A DNA stretch of 64,000 nucleotides from Marispirochaeta sp964554875 (GTDB lineage Bacteria > Spirochaetota > Spirochaetia > JC444 > Marispirochaetaceae): positions 13,457 through 77,456 of the forward strand of contig CAZKQJ010000020.1 of the NCBI GenBank assembly GCA_964554875.1, written 5' to 3'. The first letter of the stretch is position 1, and each line of letters begins with the position of its first letter. The notes beneath the pieces are model-generated. The model ran no database searches. It saw only the letters and a program-made list of their open reading frames with translations, and was not told the DNA's origin. The position numbers and the translations under genes were made by a program. This document shows, piece after piece, positions 8,478 to 16,968 of this stretch.

Positions 8478-9248
8478 ATGGATTTAGGTTTGAAAAACAG
8501 AAAAGCCCTGGTTACCGGTGCCAGTTCCGGGCTCGGATTCGCCGCCGCCTCTGTGCTTGCGGAGGAGGGAGCGGAACTCAGTATTGTCTCCCGCAGCAAA
8601 GAACGGATTCAAAAAGCAGCCCAAGCCATAGAGGCTGCTTCGAGTGTAAAGGCCGCAGCCCTGACGGCTGATCTTCGGAATGCCGGGGATATTGAAAAAC
8701 TCAAAGGAACAGTGGGAGAAACGGATATCCTGGTGGTCAGCACCGGAGGCCCCCCGGGGGGAGCCCTTGATTCCTTTGGTCCTGAGGAGTGGAAAAAGCA
8801 GTACGAAGGGCTCTTCGAGAGTGTTCTTCGTCTCTCATCGGCCTTTGCCCCCGGAATGCGCCGCCGGGGCTGGGGACGAATCATCTACATTACCTCGGTT
8901 AATATCCTCAATCCCCAGCTGAACATGGCCTTCAGCAACGCTATCCGGGCGGGAATCGCCGGTCTTGCAAAGAGCCAGGCCCTGGAGTGGGGAAAGGATG
9001 GGGTCACCATCAACTGCGTGGCACCGGGACTCTTCGCCACCGACAGGTTGAGGGAGCTCTTTGAACCCATGGCCCGGGAAGCGGGGATGGAGTTGGAGGA
9101 GTACCTGCGGAAAAAAGGCGAAGCCCTTCCGGTACGACGCATAGGGCGCCCGGAGGAGATGGGAAGCCTGATTGCCTACCTCGTTTCCGAGCGCGCGGGT
9201 TACATGAACGGCCTTGTGCTGCCCATCGACGGCGGTCAACATCTCTAG
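8478..9248 (+). CDS. SDR family oxidoreductase
   Basis: 256 residues of classical short-chain dehydrogenase type. The cofactor loop is TGASSGLGFAAA (residues 14-25), and an arginine after the second strand (SIVSRSKER) favours NADP(H). An N-A-G-like STGGPPGG segment follows. The usual serine/tyrosine/lysine triad is not textbook: ITSVN and then NAIRAGIAGLAKS, where a YxxxK would normally stand (here A-F-S-N-A-I-R). The C-terminus GYMNGLVLPIDGGQHL is typical. The missing YxxxK is characteristic of some divergent beta-ketoacyl reductase-like SDRs, so the reaction should not be assumed. A GGGAGAG precedes the start. It is followed at 10 bp by a THEP1-like gene. Confidence 0.8.
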   Translation: MDLGLKNRKALVTGASSGLGFAAASVLAEEGAELSIVSRSKERIQKAAQAIEAASSVKAAALTADLRNAGDIEKLKGTVGETDILVVSTGGPPGGALDSFGPEEWKKQYEGLFESVLRLSSAFAPGMRRRGWGRIIYITSVNILNPQLNMAFSNAIRAGIAGLAKSQALEWGKDGVTINCVAPGLFATDRLRELFEPMAREAGMELEEYLRKKGEALPVRRIGRPEEMGSLIAYLVSERAGYMNGLVLPIDGGQHL

Positions 9249-9258
9249 GGGGCAGGCC

Positions 9259-9711
9259 ATGGTGAGTTTTATTACCAAGACCGGGGAGAAAAACCGTGCA
9301 GAAGCCGTTATTGATCTTTTTACTAAAACCCCCGGCGGAGCGGGTTTCTGCAGCCGCGGGGTACAGGTAGACGGCAGCACCGTGGGCTACGAACTCATGG
9401 ACCTGAAGAGCCGGAAAACCGCACTCTTCGCATGGCTCCCGGAAAAACTGCCCGATAATTGGAAGGAGGATCTTCGGCACGGAAAATTCAGCTTTTCCAG
9501 GGAGGGTTTCGCCTTCGCCGAAGAGATAATCGACCTCGGCCTCCAGGAAGGCGCGAAGGTTCTGTTCCTGGACGAAGTCGGTAAGCTGGAGCTCAAGGGC
9601 AGCGGTTTCGCCACCCTTCTGCGACGCTGTCTGTCTTCTGGGGCTGATCTGGTAATAGGTTGCCGGAAAGCTAATATTGAGCCCATCAAGTCCGAATTCG
9701 GGATACCCTGA
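9259..9711 (+). CDS. THEP1-like nucleoside-triphosphatase relative lacking a P-loop
   Basis: 150 residues. The middle and C-terminal parts match the THEP1 NTPase fold: a GFCSRGVQVDGSTVGYELMDLKS hairpin and a Walker B-like VLFLDEVGKLELKGSGF. The N-terminus MVSFITKTGEKNRAEAV aligns where GxxGxGKTT should be, but no Walker A motif remains, so ATP hydrolysis is doubtful. The protein ends FGIP at a CCC-TGA; reading on in the +1 frame adds EPGQDKVFFYRIGR, which resembles the family's C-terminal strand. This could be a frameshift mutation or recoding. The start follows AGGGGG right after the SDR stop, so the two are probably co-translated. Confidence 0.6.
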   Translation: MVSFITKTGEKNRAEAVIDLFTKTPGGAGFCSRGVQVDGSTVGYELMDLKSRKTALFAWLPEKLPDNWKEDLRHGKFSFSREGFAFAEEIIDLGLQEGAKVLFLDEVGKLELKGSGFATLLRRCLSSGADLVIGCRKANIEPIKSEFGIP

Positions 9712-9727
9712 ACCGGGACAAGATAAA

Positions 9728-9810
9728 GTGTTTTTCTATCGTATTGGGAGATAGACGCCGGAAACACCCTGGGGAGAAAAGACAATTTGCCAGAGCTGGT
9801 TTCTTCTGGC
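9728..9810 (+). other. Nested inverted repeats downstream of the THEP1-like gene
   Basis: GTGTTT (9728) pairs with AAACAC (9762), enclosing CTATC/GATAG; then GCCAGA (9789) pairs with TCTGGC (9805). There is no clear terminator U run and no known riboswitch signature. The 257-bp gap up to the chemoreceptor gene holds nothing else recognisable. It may be a 3' UTR structure, or decayed coding sequence, since a +1 frame stays open here. Confidence 0.3.
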
Positions 9811-9968
9811 CCGAAAACTGCCTGCACAGGACAGAAGGAAGAAGGTCCACATTCGGCGAAAGCGTTCGTCATAATATTCGGACAGCTCCTGCAATGTAGC
9901 GCAGGGGAGGTAGCATGGAATTGGGAAATATGTAACGTTCCAGCCAGGGGCGACAGAAAACGGCGTGA

Positions 9969-11987
9969 TCAGAATTCCTCAAATTCGTCGTCTGAAATAT
10001 CCGGCATCTCCTTCGACTGGGAGTCTCCATGAAAAAGAGTGATTCCCGATTCCCTGGAAGCAGGTTCAATATCCGGAGCCGGCTGCCGACTCTTTTTCGC
10101 AGTACTGGATTCCACTGCTTTGGCGGGTTTTGATTTTAGTTCGTCCTTTTTGGGAGGAGATACCACCGGGGGCGAGGAGATTCTTTTCTGATCCAGGCTC
10201 TCTTTTTTCCCCCGGATCCTGAAAAAGCGCAGGACCCGCTGCAGCTCTTCAGCATGGCCGGAGAGAAGCTCTGATGTCGCGGCCATCTCTTCCGAGGCAG
10301 AGGCATTCTGCTGGACCACATTCTCCAGCTGCATCAGGGCATTGTTGATCTGCTCCGCCCCTGAGCTCTGCTCCGCGCTTGAAGCGCTGATCTCCTGCAC
10401 AAGGTCCGCGGTTTTCCTGATTTCCGGCAGCATCTTTTCGAACATATTGCCGGCCTTTTCTGCCACTGCGACGCTGTGTCGGGAGAGATCCTCTATTTCA
10501 CCCGCCGCCTTCTGACTCCTCTCCGCCAGTTTGCGAACCTCCGTCGCTACCACCGCGAAACCCTTGCCCTGTTCCCCTGCCCGGGCGGCTTCGATAGCGG
10601 CGTTAAGAGCAAGCAGGTTGGTATTCCGAGCGATCTCCTGAATTATAGAAATCTTCTCGGCTATGGACTTCATGGCACTTACCGTCTCCTGCATGGCCTT
10701 TCCCCCCTCTTCCGCGTCCTGGGCGGAGGATTTGGATATGCTCTCAGTCTGGGAAGCATTATCGCTGTTGTGGCGGATACTGGCGCTCATCTCTTCCATG
10801 GAGGCCGACACCTCCTCCGTGGAGGCTGCCTGCTCGGTAGCACCCTGGGAGAGCGACTGGGCCGCGTCATTTACCTCATGACTCCCCGTTGAGACCGAAT
10901 CAGCCGCCCGGTAAATCCTGCCGGCGATCTCCGTAAGCTGCTCGGCCAGGCTGTTGAAAGCCCGGGAGAGGGTACCGATCTCATCCTTTCTTGACAGATC
11001 CCGTTTTGGAAGCCTCCCTGTCAGGTCTCCCCGGGAGAGGACCTGGGCATGCCCAGTCAGTGTAGCTATGGGTTTCAGGGTTATTGCGGTAACGATGCTC
11101 AAAAGCACAGCGAGAATAACAATTCCGGCGAGGCCCAGAATTACTCCGATCATGGTAAAGGCCCCGGCTTCCGCAGTGATGATCCCCTCCTCTATCTCTA
11201 TAAAGACCGTCCAGCCGTTCTCCGCGCTCCCATGCAGACTGATCATGGAACGCCCGCTGCCCTTATAGCTGAACATGTCACTGTTCCTGTTTTCGAAAAA
11301 GTTCTGAACCGGGGGATACGGGGAATAATCGACGAGCTCATCGCCCTGCACCTTTTCGGGATCAATATGGGCAATCAGATTTCCATCCTGATCGATTATA
11401 AAGGCGTTGCTGTTCTCCGGGGCATTCTCCAGTACAATCTGCGAGAGTTCAGCCAGGGTGGAGGCAAGGAGCAGTACGCCGGAAACGATATTTCCTCTGT
11501 CCGGATGAAATATGGGAAATCCGTATGCCACAGCGGGAACCGGAGGCACCAGGGATCTTCCCATGAGGACCTGTCGGCTGACCTTTTCGCCGGCCATGGC
11601 TTCCTTGAAATAAATTCTGTCTCCGCGGTTCCCGCTTCCCCGCTCCCCTGTTTCGATGATAAAGACGTCGCCGTCGGCATCAATTGAATAGAGGGTGTAT
11701 ATATAGTCATTAAGGGCGGCGAAGGTTCCGGCGAAGGCCTCGGCATGCCCTTCTTCTTCCATTCGGCGTACAGCCGGATTACCCGCTGTGGCCCGGGCAG
11801 ATCGTATGATCATCTCTTCCCAGCGTTCGGTGTCACGTACCGTGGCAGATACAGCCATGCGTATTTCTTGTAATGCCCCGTCCATAAGCATTGTACGCGC
11901 CCTGATGGTTACTGCCCCGACCAGTATGCCGATGATAAGCACCGCCGTAATGGCAGTCAGGAGCGTGAGGCGGGTACCTATCTTCAT
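9969..11987 (-). CDS. Methyl-accepting chemotaxis protein with CACHE sensor
   Basis: 672 residues. TM1 is at 7-29. A periplasmic double-CACHE-like sensor spans about 35-270 (YIYTLYSIDADGDVFI, RIYFKEAMAGEKVSRQVL, NAFIIDQDGNLIAH). TM2 is at 276-303, then HAMP to about 356, then the coiled-coil signalling domain with the hairpin tip EIARNTNLLALNAAIEAARAGEQGKGFAVVATEVRKLAERS. A long charged linker follows, and the last five residues are EFEEF, which fits the x-aromatic-x-x-aromatic pattern of a CheR-binding pentapeptide. AGGAGAGG precedes the ATG. It senses an unknown small ligand and feeds CheA/CheW. It is divergent from the copper operon, probably without functional connection. Confidence 0.93.
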   Translation of the reverse strand: MKIGTRLTLLTAITAVLIIGILVGAVTIRARTMLMDGALQEIRMAVSATVRDTERWEEMIIRSARATAGNPAVRRMEEEGHAEAFAGTFAALNDYIYTLYSIDADGDVFIIETGERGSGNRGDRIYFKEAMAGEKVSRQVLMGRSLVPPVPAVAYGFPIFHPDRGNIVSGVLLLASTLAELSQIVLENAPENSNAFIIDQDGNLIAHIDPEKVQGDELVDYSPYPPVQNFFENRNSDMFSYKGSGRSMISLHGSAENGWTVFIEIEEGIITAEAGAFTMIGVILGLAGIVILAVLLSIVTAITLKPIATLTGHAQVLSRGDLTGRLPKRDLSRKDEIGTLSRAFNSLAEQLTEIAGRIYRAADSVSTGSHEVNDAAQSLSQGATEQAASTEEVSASMEEMSASIRHNSDNASQTESISKSSAQDAEEGGKAMQETVSAMKSIAEKISIIQEIARNTNLLALNAAIEAARAGEQGKGFAVVATEVRKLAERSQKAAGEIEDLSRHSVAVAEKAGNMFEKMLPEIRKTADLVQEISASSAEQSSGAEQINNALMQLENVVQQNASASEEMAATSELLSGHAEELQRVLRFFRIRGKKESLDQKRISSPPVVSPPKKDELKSKPAKAVESSTAKKSRQPAPDIEPASRESGITLFHGDSQSKEMPDISDDEFEEF

Positions 11988-12080
11988 ATATTCCTCTCCT
12001 AAAAAAACAATCAGGAAACCTGATTTATTTTGATAGGTTATACTGTAGTCCCGCTGAATCAGGTTGTCAAATTTAGCCCC

Positions 12081-12109
12081 TTGACTACCCTACCCGGGTA
12101 TAGTATATT
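12081..12109 (+). promoter_or_regulatory. csoR promoter and copper operator
   Basis: TTGACT (12081-12086) and TATATT (12104-12109) are 17 bp apart. The spacer holds TACCC followed by the perfect palindrome TACCCGGGTA (12091-12100), flanked by ACTA/TAGT, much like known CsoR operators. Repressor binding there would block RNA polymerase. The predicted transcript start coincides with the csoR ATG, implying a leaderless mRNA. Confidence 0.7.
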
Positions 12110-12115
12110 CATGAC

Positions 12116-12400
12116 ATGATGAATCAGGATAAGAAAAAGGATGTTCAGCGCAGGCTTGGCAAGATAGAAGGCCAGATACGCGGAATATCCAAAATGGTCG
12201 AAAGCGACCGTTACTGTATGGATATCCTGTCCCAGATACGGGCGGTAGTTTCGGCAATTCGAAAAGTGGAAGACCTGATAATGGATCAGCATCTGCACAC
12301 CTGCGTGGCCGACAGTATGCGTCACGGGGACGAGGCAGACCAGAATGAAAAAATCGCCGAGATAATGGACATGCTCTCCAGGTTCCGGCGAATTGGCTAA
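12116..12400 (+). CDS. csoR: Copper-sensing repressor CsoR
   Basis: 94 residues, all-helical CsoR/RcnR family. Cys34, His59 and Cys63 have exactly the spacing of the C36-H61-C65 Cu(I) site of M. tuberculosis CsoR, which separates it from FrmR and RcnR types. Typical family segments are RLGKIEGQIRGISKMVE and the ADSMRHG helix. In the apo form it represses the operon; Cu(I) releases it. The operator lies inside its own promoter. There is no ribosome-binding site before the paired ATG codons, in keeping with a leaderless transcript. It is first in an operon with a copper chaperone and a Cu(I) ATPase. Confidence 0.92.
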   Translation: MMNQDKKKDVQRRLGKIEGQIRGISKMVESDRYCMDILSQIRAVVSAIRKVEDLIMDQHLHTCVADSMRHGDEADQNEKIAEIMDMLSRFRRIG

Positions 12401-12417
12401 AACAGAAGGAGGAAATC

Positions 12418-12630
12418 ATGGCCAAAAAGATCGAACTGAACATAGAAGGAATGAGCTGCGGACACTGCGTCATGGCTGTTACCACTGCCCTCGAAAAGGG
12501 GGAGGGAGTAAAAAAGGCCAAGGTTAACCTGAAAAAGAAAAGAGCAACCGTTACCGGGGAAGACAGCCTTGATCCGGAGGTACTGGTTAATCTCGTCAAG
12601 GAAAGCGGTTACGAAGCAAGCCTGATGTAG
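12418..12630 (+). CDS. copZ: Copper chaperone, CopZ-like HMA protein
   Basis: 70 residues forming a single heavy-metal-associated domain (beta-alpha-beta-beta-alpha-beta). The metal site is MSCGHC (Cys14 and Cys17). It carries Cu(I) in the cytosol and hands it to CopA. An AGGAGG lies 6-7 nt before the ATG. It is 17 bp after csoR and 32 bp before copA. The lysine-rich surface (KKAKVNLKKKRATV) is common for docking to the ATPase's metal-binding domain. Confidence 0.92.
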   Translation: MAKKIELNIEGMSCGHCVMAVTTALEKGEGVKKAKVNLKKKRATVTGEDSLDPEVLVNLVKESGYEASLM

Positions 12631-12662
12631 GAACAGATACAGGACAGGGAAAGAGAGGAATT

Positions 12663-14882
12663 ATGTCGGAACGAGCTGAATATGCCGTTGAAGGAATGAC
12701 CTGCGCAAGCTGCGTACTGAATGTGGAAAAGGCGCTCAAAAAGGTTCCCGGGGTTGAAACGGTGAGCGTCAACCTGTCGGACAAGAAAGCGGTAATCACC
12801 TATAAAGAGGGGGATGAGTCGTCCTTCAAGCAAGCAGTTGCAAACGCGGGTTATAAACTCAACACCATGGAGGAGGCGGAAGAGAAGGAGCTGGAGCACC
12901 TTCGAAGGGAAAAACGGCGGCTCATAATCGCCTGGGCCATTACCCTGCCCCTCACCTTGAAGATGCTGGCCCATATGCTCTTCGGTATCAGTATGGGCGG
13001 TCCCGGCCTATCCTTTATCATCGATATGGCGGTTTCGTTCCCGGTAATATTCATTATCGGCTGGCCGGTGATACGTACCACCCTGCTCTCCCTGAAGACT
13101 TTCAATTTCAACATGGACTCCCTGATCGGTATCGGCACCGTGGCGGCATACTCCACAGGCATTCTGAAGCTCTTCGGAGTCCAGATTGAAAACTTCGCCG
13201 TTGTGGGTGCCATGATCATGAGCATCAACTTTATCGGCAACTACCTCAAGGAAATGGCCACCGGAAGGGCCTCCCAGGCTATCAAACAGCTCCTGGAGCT
13301 TGGAGCCAAGAGTGCTCACCGACTGAACGAATCGGGGGCCATCGAGGATGTTCCGGTGGAAGAGCTGCAGATCGGGGATATCGTCCTTGTGCGCCCCGGA
13401 GAGAAGGTCCCGGTGGACGGCGAAATCATCGACGGAGAGAGCTCCCTGGATGAATCCATCGCAACGGGAGAGTCCATTCCCGTGGACAAAAGGACCGGCG
13501 ACAAGGTTATCGGTGCCACGCTGAACCAGCAGGGCGCGATCAAGGTCCGCATCGAAAAGGTGGGCAAGGAGACATTCCTGGCCAGGATCATCAAGATGGT
13601 GGAGGATGCCCAGGGCACCAAGGTTCCCATTCAGGCTTTCGCCGACAGGGTAACCGCAATCTTTGTTCCCATCGTTTTGGGCCTTTCCCTGGGAACCTTC
13701 CTTTTCTGGTTCTTTCTGCCAGAAACAGGCAGCCAGATCCTGAGGTCTTTTCAAGGTCTTATTCCCTGGATCAATCCTGATCGGGGGATGATGTCCGCGG
13801 CCCTCTTTGCTGCAATTGCGACTTTGGTAATCGCCTGCCCCTGCGCCCTGGGTCTGGCGACCCCTACCGCCCTCATGGTGGGGATGGGAAAAGGGGCAGT
13901 AAACGGGGTCCTTATCAGGAACGGAGAAGCCATCCAGACAGCCCAGAAGATCGATACAGTGGTTTTCGATAAAACCGGTACCATCACCGTCGGAAAACCC
14001 GGGGTAAAGGTATTCAAAAGCGACCTGCCCGAGAATGAGTTCCTCCGCCTGGTGGCTTCCGTGGAGAACCTGTCGGAGCATCCCCTGGCCCGGGCGGTGG
14101 TTCAGGCCGCGGAGGAACGAAAGATCAGACTTGCAGACTGCGACAGCTTCGAGTCCCTTACCGGCAGGGGGATACGGGCAACAATAGATCAACAGCGTGT
14201 AGAAGTGGGAAGCATGAAGTTCTTCCGGGAAGCAGGCATCTCAACCTCCGCATATGATGAACAGATCGATGTCCTTCAGGCCGAGGGCTCAACGGTGATT
14301 CTGGCCGCCAGGGAGGGGATCCTGATCGGTATTGTCGGTATCGCCGATGCCATAAAACACGACTCCCGGGAGGCCCTGGCGGAACTGCATAAAATGGACA
14401 TTACCACCGTCATGCTTACCGGGGACAACCGAAAGGCCGCCAGGGCCATCGCCAATGAAGTGGGCATAGACCGGGTCGAGGCGGAACTTCTGCCGGAGGA
14501 CAAAATCGAGATCGTCAGGAAACTCCAGGAAGAGGGAAAGACCGTTGCCATGGTGGGAGACGGTATCAACGACGCCCCGGCCCTGAAGCAGGCGGACGTG
14601 GGAATCGCCATCGGCACAGGGACGGACATCGCCATCGAATCAGCGGATATAACCCTGGTCTCAGGCAGCCTTATGGGAGTGGTAAAGGCTGTCCGGCTCT
14701 CCAGGGCCACCTTCAGTAAGATCATGCAAAACCTTTTCTGGGCCTTCTTCTACAATGTTATCGCCATTCCCATGGCAGTTCTGGGGCTGCTTCACCCGGT
14801 TATCGCTGAGACCGCTATGGCCTTCAGCTCCATAAACGTGGTGGGGAACTCCCTGAGATTGAAACGGGTCTCCCTGGAATAG
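12663..14882 (+). CDS. copA: Cu(I)-exporting P1B-type ATPase
   Basis: 739 residues. A single N-terminal HMA domain carries MTCASC (Cys14, Cys17). The transmembrane CPC motif (IACPCALG), phosphorylation site DKTGT, TGES in the actuator domain, SEHPLA in the nucleotide domain and MVGDGINDAPAL hinge all mark a P1B-1 copper pump. The final helices keep FYN (LFWAFFYNVIAIPMA) and SSINVVGNSLRL (the MSS-like Cu site). It exports Cu(I) across the inner membrane. It ends the csoR-copZ-copA operon. Confidence 0.95.
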   Translation: MSERAEYAVEGMTCASCVLNVEKALKKVPGVETVSVNLSDKKAVITYKEGDESSFKQAVANAGYKLNTMEEAEEKELEHLRREKRRLIIAWAITLPLTLKMLAHMLFGISMGGPGLSFIIDMAVSFPVIFIIGWPVIRTTLLSLKTFNFNMDSLIGIGTVAAYSTGILKLFGVQIENFAVVGAMIMSINFIGNYLKEMATGRASQAIKQLLELGAKSAHRLNESGAIEDVPVEELQIGDIVLVRPGEKVPVDGEIIDGESSLDESIATGESIPVDKRTGDKVIGATLNQQGAIKVRIEKVGKETFLARIIKMVEDAQGTKVPIQAFADRVTAIFVPIVLGLSLGTFLFWFFLPETGSQILRSFQGLIPWINPDRGMMSAALFAAIATLVIACPCALGLATPTALMVGMGKGAVNGVLIRNGEAIQTAQKIDTVVFDKTGTITVGKPGVKVFKSDLPENEFLRLVASVENLSEHPLARAVVQAAEERKIRLADCDSFESLTGRGIRATIDQQRVEVGSMKFFREAGISTSAYDEQIDVLQAEGSTVILAAREGILIGIVGIADAIKHDSREALAELHKMDITTVMLTGDNRKAARAIANEVGIDRVEAELLPEDKIEIVRKLQEEGKTVAMVGDGINDAPALKQADVGIAIGTGTDIAIESADITLVSGSLMGVVKAVRLSRATFSKIMQNLFWAFFYNVIAIPMAVLGLLHPVIAETAMAFSSINVVGNSLRLKRVSLE

Positions 14883-14912
14883 GGCAATTGAACCGGAACA
14901 CAGATAGGTTCT

Positions 14913-15376
14913 TCAGGCGGGGGAAAAGCTCTCGATCTCTCCCCCCGCTCTGATAAGGTCGCGCCCTTCCTGAAGATTCTTCAGATCTCCGGACGCAACA
15001 GTCTGGAGCATGATGTTTCCCAGGGCGGTCGCTTCCACCGGTCCGGCGCTCACCGGTATTCCGGCGACATCAGCCGTCAGCTGGTTCAGGAAGCGGTTCT
15101 GGCAGCCTCCGCCGATAATGTGCAGGGTGTGAATCTCCTTCCCTGATACCCTGGAAATCTCTTTCAGGCTTCTGTCATAGGCGGCCGCGAGACCCTGGAA
15201 GATCCCCCTGGCGAACTCAGGTGGAGTCCGTGGAGCGGTCTGCCCGGTCTCGGCGCAGTAATCGAGGATTCTTTGGGGCATGGTATCATCCGCACGGCCG
15301 GGTTTCAGGAAACGAGGATCATCCACATTCAGCTTGTATTCACGACCCCTGGCTTCCGCGGCTTTCCGGGCCAGGA
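14913..15376 (-). pseudogene. Rhamnulokinase-type FGGY kinase, C-terminal fragment only
   Basis: About 150 residues match the end of FGGY sugar kinases, especially rhamnulokinase: NVDDPRFLKPG, MPQRILDYCAETGQ, IIGGGCQNRFLNQLTADVAG and VEATALGNIMLQ. The ATP-binding and sugar-binding N-terminal two thirds are absent. Homology fades near 15376, where the opposite strand abruptly carries an AraC C-terminus, so this is a rearrangement junction. An internal ATG (15326) exists but could not give an active kinase. It lies at the end of the sugar operon and was presumably that operon's kinase. Confidence 0.75.
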
Positions 15377-15451
15377 GGGAACAGCCGCCACTTCGCCCGT
15401 CTTTTCCGGGAAAAATACGGCCTCTCCCCCTCGGATTATCAGTTGGGATAA
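15377..15451 (+). pseudogene. AraC-family regulator, last 24 codons only
   Basis: The plus strand encodes GNSRHFARLFREKYGLSPSDYQ and a stop, the unmistakable end of an AraC helix-turn-helix domain. Nothing upstream in any frame continues it; the sequence switches to the antisense of the kinase fragment. It is a relic left by a deletion or inversion with a breakpoint near 15377. Confidence 0.6.
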
Positions 15452-15474
15452 AGGGAGAAAGACCGCAGCCTATT

Positions 15475-16749
15475 TTAGATGGATTCTGCGTTGGCCAGCA
15501 GATATTCCTCAGCCTCCCGGCACCAGAGTCCTCCGGCTCGGGCAGTTATCTCCGCCAGCTTCGCGCACACTGAATCGGTCCTGCCCTTCTCTGCCAGATC
15601 GCTTATGGCGGTAAGGGGCATGGAAATACCGGTGTAGATAAGCTTCTTGCCCCCGGGAATCTCCGGAAGATGCAGGGTTGTATCCACCACCGCATCCAGC
15701 CCCCCCACGTGGGTGACCATGGTGGCGGGATTGATTCTTCCCGCGGCCATCATTTTCAGGGATTCCTTCAAATCCTCGGTATTTCCGCCGGAGGTTCCCA
15801 CAACGTGGGTCGCCCCGTAGTGTACGTTGTAGAAATTCATGGTCGCCGAGAAGGAGGGGTCCGAGGGGCCGGCGAAGAAATTCAGGCAGCCGTCTGTTCC
15901 CAGGAGCGCATCCCCCTGCTCCACCACCGGTTTGACCGGGGCGAATACAATCACGTCGTCATAGCCCTTTCCGCCGTTCAGTTCCTTTATGCCGGCGACA
16001 GGGTCTTTCATCTCTCCGGTATTTACATAGTGGAGCTCAACACCGTTCTTCCTGGCCTCTTCCACAGTGTAGATGGAAGCGGCACGTTGGAGTCGGAAAT
16101 CATCGATATCGGTAACCACCAAAAGCCGGGGTTTGCGGTCCCGGTGAATCGCATAATCGATGGCCCCAAGGCCCATGGGACCCACCCCTGCAAGAAGGGC
16201 CATGGAACCGCCCTCTTTGATATCCATCTGGTGCACATAGGAGCCCTGACGGGTGTGGTACATGGCATAGAAGGTTCCCACGATACACGAAACCGGCTCC
16301 GCCAGAGACCCGTAGAAGAAGGAATCCCCTTCATAAGGGAGCAGGCAGCCCTGTTCCATAACCTCATTTGGAATGACTATGTAGGTGGCATCCCCGCCAA
16401 TGGTGGTATAGCTGTAACCGGGGGCGGAGAGGATTCCCACAGGTCCGTCTTCATAATTCAAGGCAGGTTGGATGGAGAATTTCTGGCCCTCCGTGAACTG
16501 TCCCTTCCACTTTGAACCGATCCGGACCAGTTCTCCGCAGAACTCATGACCAATCATGACCGGTTCGCTTGCAATATTGTCCGGCACCCGCTTATGGCCG
16601 CTTCCCTGACTGGCAGCCTTGTAGCTGGACATGCAGATGGAATCCGACACCACACGGGCGAGTATCTGATCATCGGTAATTTCCGGAAGCTCAAACTCCT
16701 CGAGCCGAAGGTCCTTGACACCGTACAGTCGTACAGCTTTTGTTTTCAT
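15475..16749 (-). CDS. Zinc-type alcohol dehydrogenase, L-sorbose-1-phosphate reductase-like
   Basis: 424 residues. The start MKTKAVRLYGVKDLRLEEFELP, a GroES-like domain with GHEFCGELVRIG, and a Rossmann part with MALLAGVGPMGLGAIDYA match medium-chain dehydrogenases. Overall length and the opening sequence resemble SorE, which reduces L-sorbose 1-phosphate to sorbitol 6-phosphate; this specificity is inferred. GAGGAG precedes the chosen ATG; a longer frame runs into a tandem repeat and is rejected. It is separated from the upstream SDR by that repeat array but is otherwise in line with the operon. Together with the SDR it suggests interconversion of ketose and polyol phosphates. Confidence 0.75.
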   Translation of the reverse strand: MKTKAVRLYGVKDLRLEEFELPEITDDQILARVVSDSICMSSYKAASQGSGHKRVPDNIASEPVMIGHEFCGELVRIGSKWKGQFTEGQKFSIQPALNYEDGPVGILSAPGYSYTTIGGDATYIVIPNEVMEQGCLLPYEGDSFFYGSLAEPVSCIVGTFYAMYHTRQGSYVHQMDIKEGGSMALLAGVGPMGLGAIDYAIHRDRKPRLLVVTDIDDFRLQRAASIYTVEEARKNGVELHYVNTGEMKDPVAGIKELNGGKGYDDVIVFAPVKPVVEQGDALLGTDGCLNFFAGPSDPSFSATMNFYNVHYGATHVVGTSGGNTEDLKESLKMMAAGRINPATMVTHVGGLDAVVDTTLHLPEIPGGKKLIYTGISMPLTAISDLAEKGRTDSVCAKLAEITARAGGLWCREAEEYLLANAESI

Positions 16750-16765
16750 AACTGCTCCTCTTTTT

Positions 16766-16960
16766 CGGTCGTCATCGGCATTCTGCCTTCGACTCCGCTC
16801 TGCCTCGTTCAGGACCGGCAAAGCCGCTCCTTCGCTCTTTCTCGGTCGTCATCGGCGTTCCGCCTCCGGCTCCGCTCTGCCTCGTTCAGGACCGGCAAAG
16901 CCGCTCCTTTACTCTTTCTCGGTCGTCATCGGCATTCTGCCTCCGGCTCCGCTCTGCCTG
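16766..16960. repeat. Intergenic tandem array, 77-bp unit, 2.5 copies
   Basis: Units begin CGGTCGTCATCGGC at 16766, 16843 and 16920, exactly 77 bp apart, the last cut off after about 41 bp. Each full unit contains ACCGGCAAAGCCGCTCCTT, with a CCGGC-AAA-GCCG-type dyad. The array lies between two genes of one operon. A homologous array with 79-bp units starts at 63771. There are no unique spacers, so it is not CRISPR. Confidence 0.9.
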
Positions 16961-16968
16961 TTTTCCTT

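Noticed and set aside
9728..9810. Considered as a molybdenum-cofactor, cobalamin or TPP riboswitch
   Set aside because: None of the conserved core motifs of these classes is present, and no suitable gene lies downstream on the plus strand.
13008..14192. A 394-codon open frame antisense to copA
   Set aside because: Shadow of copA; no start signals and no recognised domain.
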